From assembly GCF_000002595.2 (NCBI RefSeq), contig NC_057004.1:3699933-3763932 (forward strand): a stretch of DNA of 64,000 nt. Direction: 5' to 3'. Positions 59,931 to 64,000 of the stretch are shown piece after piece. The stretch is from Chlamydomonas reinhardtii. Its lineage: Eukaryota; Chlorophyta; Chlorophyceae; Chlamydomonadales; Chlamydomonadaceae. The position numbers and the translations under genes were made by a program. How positions within the stretch are numbered: the stretch's first letter is position 1; each line of letters begins with the position of its first letter. Under the pieces are notes generated by a model. It was not told the DNA's origin, ran no database searches, and was given only the letters and a program-made list of their open reading frames with translations.

Positions 59931-62900
59931 CACCGCCGCCGGCTGCGGCGGAGCCCGCCGCCTTGGCCTGGGCCTGGGTGCGCAACCAGATGACGCGCTG
60001 GCGCCAGGCCTCCACTTCCTTGCTGAGAGACACGGCGCGAATGCCGCCCATCTCCTTAAAGCCCTGCGTGGGGGTAAGGTGATAACACATGTGATAGCAC
60101 ATGCATAGGGCCCACATGCACTAGTGTAGGGTCTCCAGGTTCGGCTGACAGCTTATGCAAGTTTTGAGCTGCGGTGTGTTATGCTGGCCGCGCACCTTGA
60201 GAAGGGCCGGCATGGCCTTGTCGTCGCTGACGGGCGCTGACTGCTCCGACAGCACCAGGCAGCCGAGCCGCTTCTGCCGCCGCCCCAGCACCTGTTTGGC
60301 GCCGCTCGCCCTGCACACCACAACATATGGGATGGTCAAGGCTACAGGGTGTGAGCATCGTGCTGGCCAGGAGACTAGACGACCTGCAAACAAGCAGCGG
60401 GTTAGGCTGCTGGTGCGTCCGCAGTGCGTGGCCAGACCGCCTCACCAGAAGACGACCTCGCGGTCCTGTGGCCAGTTGCAGGGTGGGAGGCGACGGGGCG
60501 GGCAGGGGGTTGAGCTTAAGTGCATGGGATGCTCTAGGCTTAGCAAAGCGGCGTTGCGCATGACTCACTTCCCATGGTCCCCAGAAGGGCACCCCACATC
60601 TGTGCAGCATACGCCTGTCGACCTGGTGCAATATGTAGGCAAAACTGAACGCACGCATGCACGCAGTCACCTGAATCATGTCCGACAGGTAGCGCTTGAT
60701 GGCCAAACTGCTGAGCCCCGCGGCGGAGCGGATGCTGTCATTGCCGCCGCCGTCGCGCCGCCATGCCGCCGCCGGCCCCACGCCCCCGATCTCCGCCACT
60801 GCCACATACTCGAAAGATGCAAGCGGGTCGTCCTCTGACGGCAGACGCACCACCTGACCTGTGGAATGCGATGTACATATATCCGTACGCGTTCATTCGT
60901 CACTGAACACAGACCCACGGTGTGCACAGCTCTGGTAATAGGCCTTGGCGGTGTCCAAGGTAGGAAAAGGAATGTACAAGGCAATGCGCCTGGCAGCGCT
61001 GGGAGCAATAAGGACTTGCCTGACGACAGCGTGAAGGCCGCGCGCTTGTTAGAGCGGTCCTTCCGCTCCGCAATGCGGTCCGGGTATGCGGCCGCGACCA
61101 GCGCGCCCACCAGCCCCTCGCGTGACAGCTGCTCCCGCCACGCCGCGTCGAAGGCGGCCGCGCTGCTGGCAGCTCCTGTGCCCCGACCGCTAGGGCCGGC
61201 CGGAGGCGCAGCGCTGCTCCAGGTGGTGGTGCTGGCAGGACCAGCGTCTCCCTCGTCCTCGGAAGCGTCCGCTGACTCCAAGGCCTCGGCGCCGGCCTCG
61301 CCAAGCGCCGCCGCAACCGCGGCATCCTCGTCGTCAGTGGCGTTACCCTCACTTGACGATTTCGCCGAGGCCGAGGAGGTGGCTCGTTGCTTCGCTGACG
61401 CCACGGTTGCCGTCGCCATCGCCGCCATAGATCGGGCGCCCTGTCATGGCAATTGGAGCACAGCGTTCTTGCAGCTATGGCGCCGGTAAGCAAATGCGCC
61501 GTGGCCTATCATACGGGCGGAAGGCGTTCCATACGAACAAGGACACAGGTCTCCAACGCCGCGCCACGACATGAACCACGCACCTGAATGATGCGCTTGG
61601 CCGCCGCATAATCCAGGGCACGGTCTGTTTACGGTTCGGTACGGCAACACACAAAGGGCATTTACTCGCTTGCCCAAGCCAGAAGCAACCGAAGATGCCC
61701 TCCGCACCATGGGAATGTCTCGCACCATGCCTTCACGCGTCCACGCACAGCTCACCGTCTCGCGCCAGCGCCTCAAGCCGAAGCATGATGTCTGCACTGC
61801 GCGGCCCGCCGCCGCCGCCCCGCAGCACGTCCCGCTCACTCCCCAACATGGTCGCAACCACCGCTGCCAACTCCGCGCAGCTCTGGCTTGCGCCGCGCAG
61901 CACCGCGTGCCCCCAGCGCGGGTGCACGCCAAGCCGCGCCAGCAGCCGCCCATGTGGGGTGGGCCGCCCCACGCCCGCCTCCACCGCACCCAGGTCCTAC
62001 AATGTGGGTTCCGCAGGAAGGAGGACAAGCGGGCAGTGAACCAGACAGCACGACGGCGATGACCCACACCTCAAGTCTCGAAGCTTCCCCATGACCCGAG
62101 CTCCACACTCGTACACTACAGCAGCTAGCCTACGTAGCTCGGCTACGCAGGTAGGCACGCACCAGCAGCAGCTCACGGCCTGCCTCCATCAGGTCTGCCG
62201 GGGGCGGGTCCAGCCAGGGCAGACCGCTGCCGTCGGGGCTGCCCCACAGCGCGAGCTCCAGGGCAGTGGGCGCCAGGTCGGCGGTGAGGATCTCGGGCTC
62301 TGACACGGCCGGCAGCGAGTCGCGCTCCGACCACAGCCGATAGCAGCGGCCCTGCATGAGGCGATGGGGTTTGGGTTTTTATGGCGGTCATGGCGTCGTG
62401 GGCAGAGAGAGGGTAGCTTTGGGGCTGTGTGGGGTGGTGAAGGTGGACATTGCAGTGCGCGCAGCACTGGCATGCATGAAGGCATGTTGGGAGGATCAGG
62501 TGCAGTGGTCGGCAGCGCCAAAGTCACTCACCGGGGCTGTGCGGCCGGCGCGGCCGCGGCGCTGCTCCGCTGACGCCTCACTGATGCGAATCTGTGTGAG
62601 GCGGGGGTCATACGCAGCAGCTGACGCGCACGCGTGCATATGGCCCGGCTACGGCCGATGGCCTTGTCAACAATACCCGGATGTTCAGTGAGCACATGGC
62701 GAAGCCGTGCCGACCCACCGTTTCGAGGCGGTTGATGGCAGTTGACGGGTCGTACCGCGGCGCGCGGCGCAGGCCGCTGTCCACCACCGCAGTGACGCCG
62801 TCAATGGTTACCGACGACTCGGCGATGGGTGTGGACAAGATGACGCGCCGCCGCCGCCGCTCGCGAGCGCTGTTGCCCTGCTGCTGCGGTCGCAACACCT

Positions 62901-63917
62901 CATCCTGCAAACACCGAAGCAAGCGCTATTGTAAGTAGCTGCGGTGTGTGTTTCAGGTAGACCTGGTGGCCAATCACACCATTGCCGGCAAAGCTCCGGT
63001 ACCCGACCTGCCACTCGCAACAGTACGGCGCCTCACGTGCAGCCCCACCCCACCGCCCCTCGCCGCCCCTCACCTGCTCGTCCGGCGCCATGTTGCCGTG
63101 CAGCTGCATCAGCCGCACTCCGTACTTGCGGTCCACGCCGTCCTCCTGTCCAGCAGCACCCAGGAGCAGGGCAACGTCATTTGCAGTGCAGCACCGCCAG
63201 GCCATTAAGCACGCAACACACACACACACTGGGTGTTCCCTATCTCGTGTTACTTTTAACACAGACACACATGATGCTGACCATGCGGCGCTTCAGCCGT
63301 GTTTGCAACCAATCACACTCACACAGCCAGCAGCACGCCAGCAGCCACACCGCCACAGGGTCGGCACCGCCTCACCATGAGCAGGCGCTCCACGTTCCGG
63401 ATCTCGCCCACGCCCGGCACGAACACCAGCACGTCGCCGCCCACCCCGTCGTCGCCGGACTCCGCTGCGCCGCCGTCCCGTAGCGCCATCGTCACCGCGT
63501 CCGCCACCGCCCGCTCCAAAGCCCCCCGCTCGGTTGCTGCGCGTGACCAGGCAACAGTGTCACAAATCCGGGATCCTAAAGCAGAAGCAGCCTGTACAGT
63601 GGACGCTTTGTTATCCGACAATGCATGACAGGATCTGTTGTACAGGCCTCCTTCGACCGGACCGGACCTACAGGCATTACGGTACTTTCCTGACAGCACA
63701 GCCGTGCTCCCAATCCCGCTCACCGTCAGGCCGGCCCAGGTGCTTGGTGGTGACGGGGTAGCAGCGGCCCTCACTCACCACCAGCGGCACCCCACGGTTC
63801 GAGCCCGCCTCGGCTCCCTCCTCCTGCTCCCCGGCCTCCGGCCCCGCGGCCTCCGCTAGCAGCTGCTGCACTCGGTCGCCAAGCCCGCCGCCCAGAGTGG
63901 CAGACATCACCACCAGC
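58323..63917 (-). CDS. HrpB-type DEAH-box RNA helicase, 5' end outside window
   Basis: 17 exons from 63917 leftward: 63917-63724, 63536-63376, 63145-63074, 62904-62719, 62591-62532, 62351-62163, 61996-61756, 61624-61584, 61440-61020, 60858-60671, 60465-60446, 60310-60196, 60063-59711, 59437-59315, 59121-59022, 58792-58688, 58502-58323. All are in phase. Motif III is VVMSATL. Then [21 protein letters not shown] (motif IV), [17 protein letters not shown] (motif V) and [10 protein letters not shown] (motif VI). An HA2-like helical region follows. The HrpB-type C-terminus has [31 protein letters not shown] and [20 protein letters not shown] with HVWPEDP. The tail is Gly/Lys-rich, ending KKKK. Motifs I and II (DEAH) lie beyond the window. 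The exon ending at 61020 uses a GC donor. One exon is only 20 bp (60465-60446). A poly-Gly run (59860-59945) interrupts the C-terminal domain. Confidence 0.9.
59860..59945. repeat. (GCC)n run encoding poly-Gly in helicase
   Basis: About 26 consecutive Gly codons on the minus strand inside the exon 60063-59711. It is length-unstable in principle and absent from HrpB proteins generally. Confidence 0.85.
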
Positions 63918-64000
63918 CTGCACGACAGGGGCAAGGCAGGCAAACACGGCACGTCGGTCTCCATAGGCTCATGCTTTTCCCCCGACAGCCTCTCAGGGCA
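63918..64000 (-). other. Intron of the helicase at the window edge
   Basis: Sequence upstream of the acceptor at 63918-63919 (minus strand). The next upstream exon is not in the window. Confidence 0.6.

Overview
This is nuclear DNA of a unicellular green alga of the Chlamydomonas/Volvox group. The evidence is very GC-rich exons with C/G-ending codons, many short introns full of GT/CA, GGGGA and GGC microsatellites, long stretches of Ala/Gly/Pro/Gln low complexity inside proteins, plastid-type N-termini, and TGTAA poly(A) signals after several stop codons. There is one 100-N assembly gap (5945-6044).

Layout. 1-621: last exons of an FHA-domain gene (+). 1799-6525: ABCF ATPase (+), with the second ATPase cassette mostly lost in the gap. 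9241-10767: Penelope-like reverse transcriptase (-), incomplete at its N-terminus. 11379-19483: gene for a 2575-residue disordered, Arg/Glu/Asp-repeat protein (-). 19862-21599: small plastid-membrane protein gene (+). 21600-29400: gene-poor, transposon-rich block. It holds a Fanzor (eukaryotic TnpB-like, RNA-guided nuclease family) copy on the minus strand, an inverted truncated copy of its 3' end, a third short fragment of that end, a 167-bp foldback element, and a broken capsid-like fossil. 29404-36782: two divergent genes for right-handed beta-helix repeat proteins sharing an upstream region of about 0.8 kb. 37292/37768-39753: RMDN-like TPR gene (+). 40896-43132: LysM-domain gene (-). 43463-44542: intronless gene for an acidic plastid protein (+). 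45775-48160: CstF64 cleavage stimulation factor gene (+). 49788-58017: flavin-monooxygenase-like protein with very large low-complexity insertions (-). 58323 to beyond 63917: HrpB-type DEAH RNA helicase gene (-), whose 5' end lies outside the window.

The host genes are mostly housekeeping (mRNA 3' processing, translation or ribosome-associated ABCF ATPase, RNA helicase) plus lineage-specific low-complexity proteins. They are not organised as a pathway. The most interesting non-host content is the Fanzor family. Its 3' noncoding end is conserved between two inverted copies 5 kb apart, partly again in a third fragment, and it carries a short GGGGC/GCCCC hairpin. That is where the guide RNA of this nuclease family is known to be encoded.

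Exon boundaries were read by eye from GT/GC-AG sites, codon phase and protein-family fit. None was checked with transcripts.
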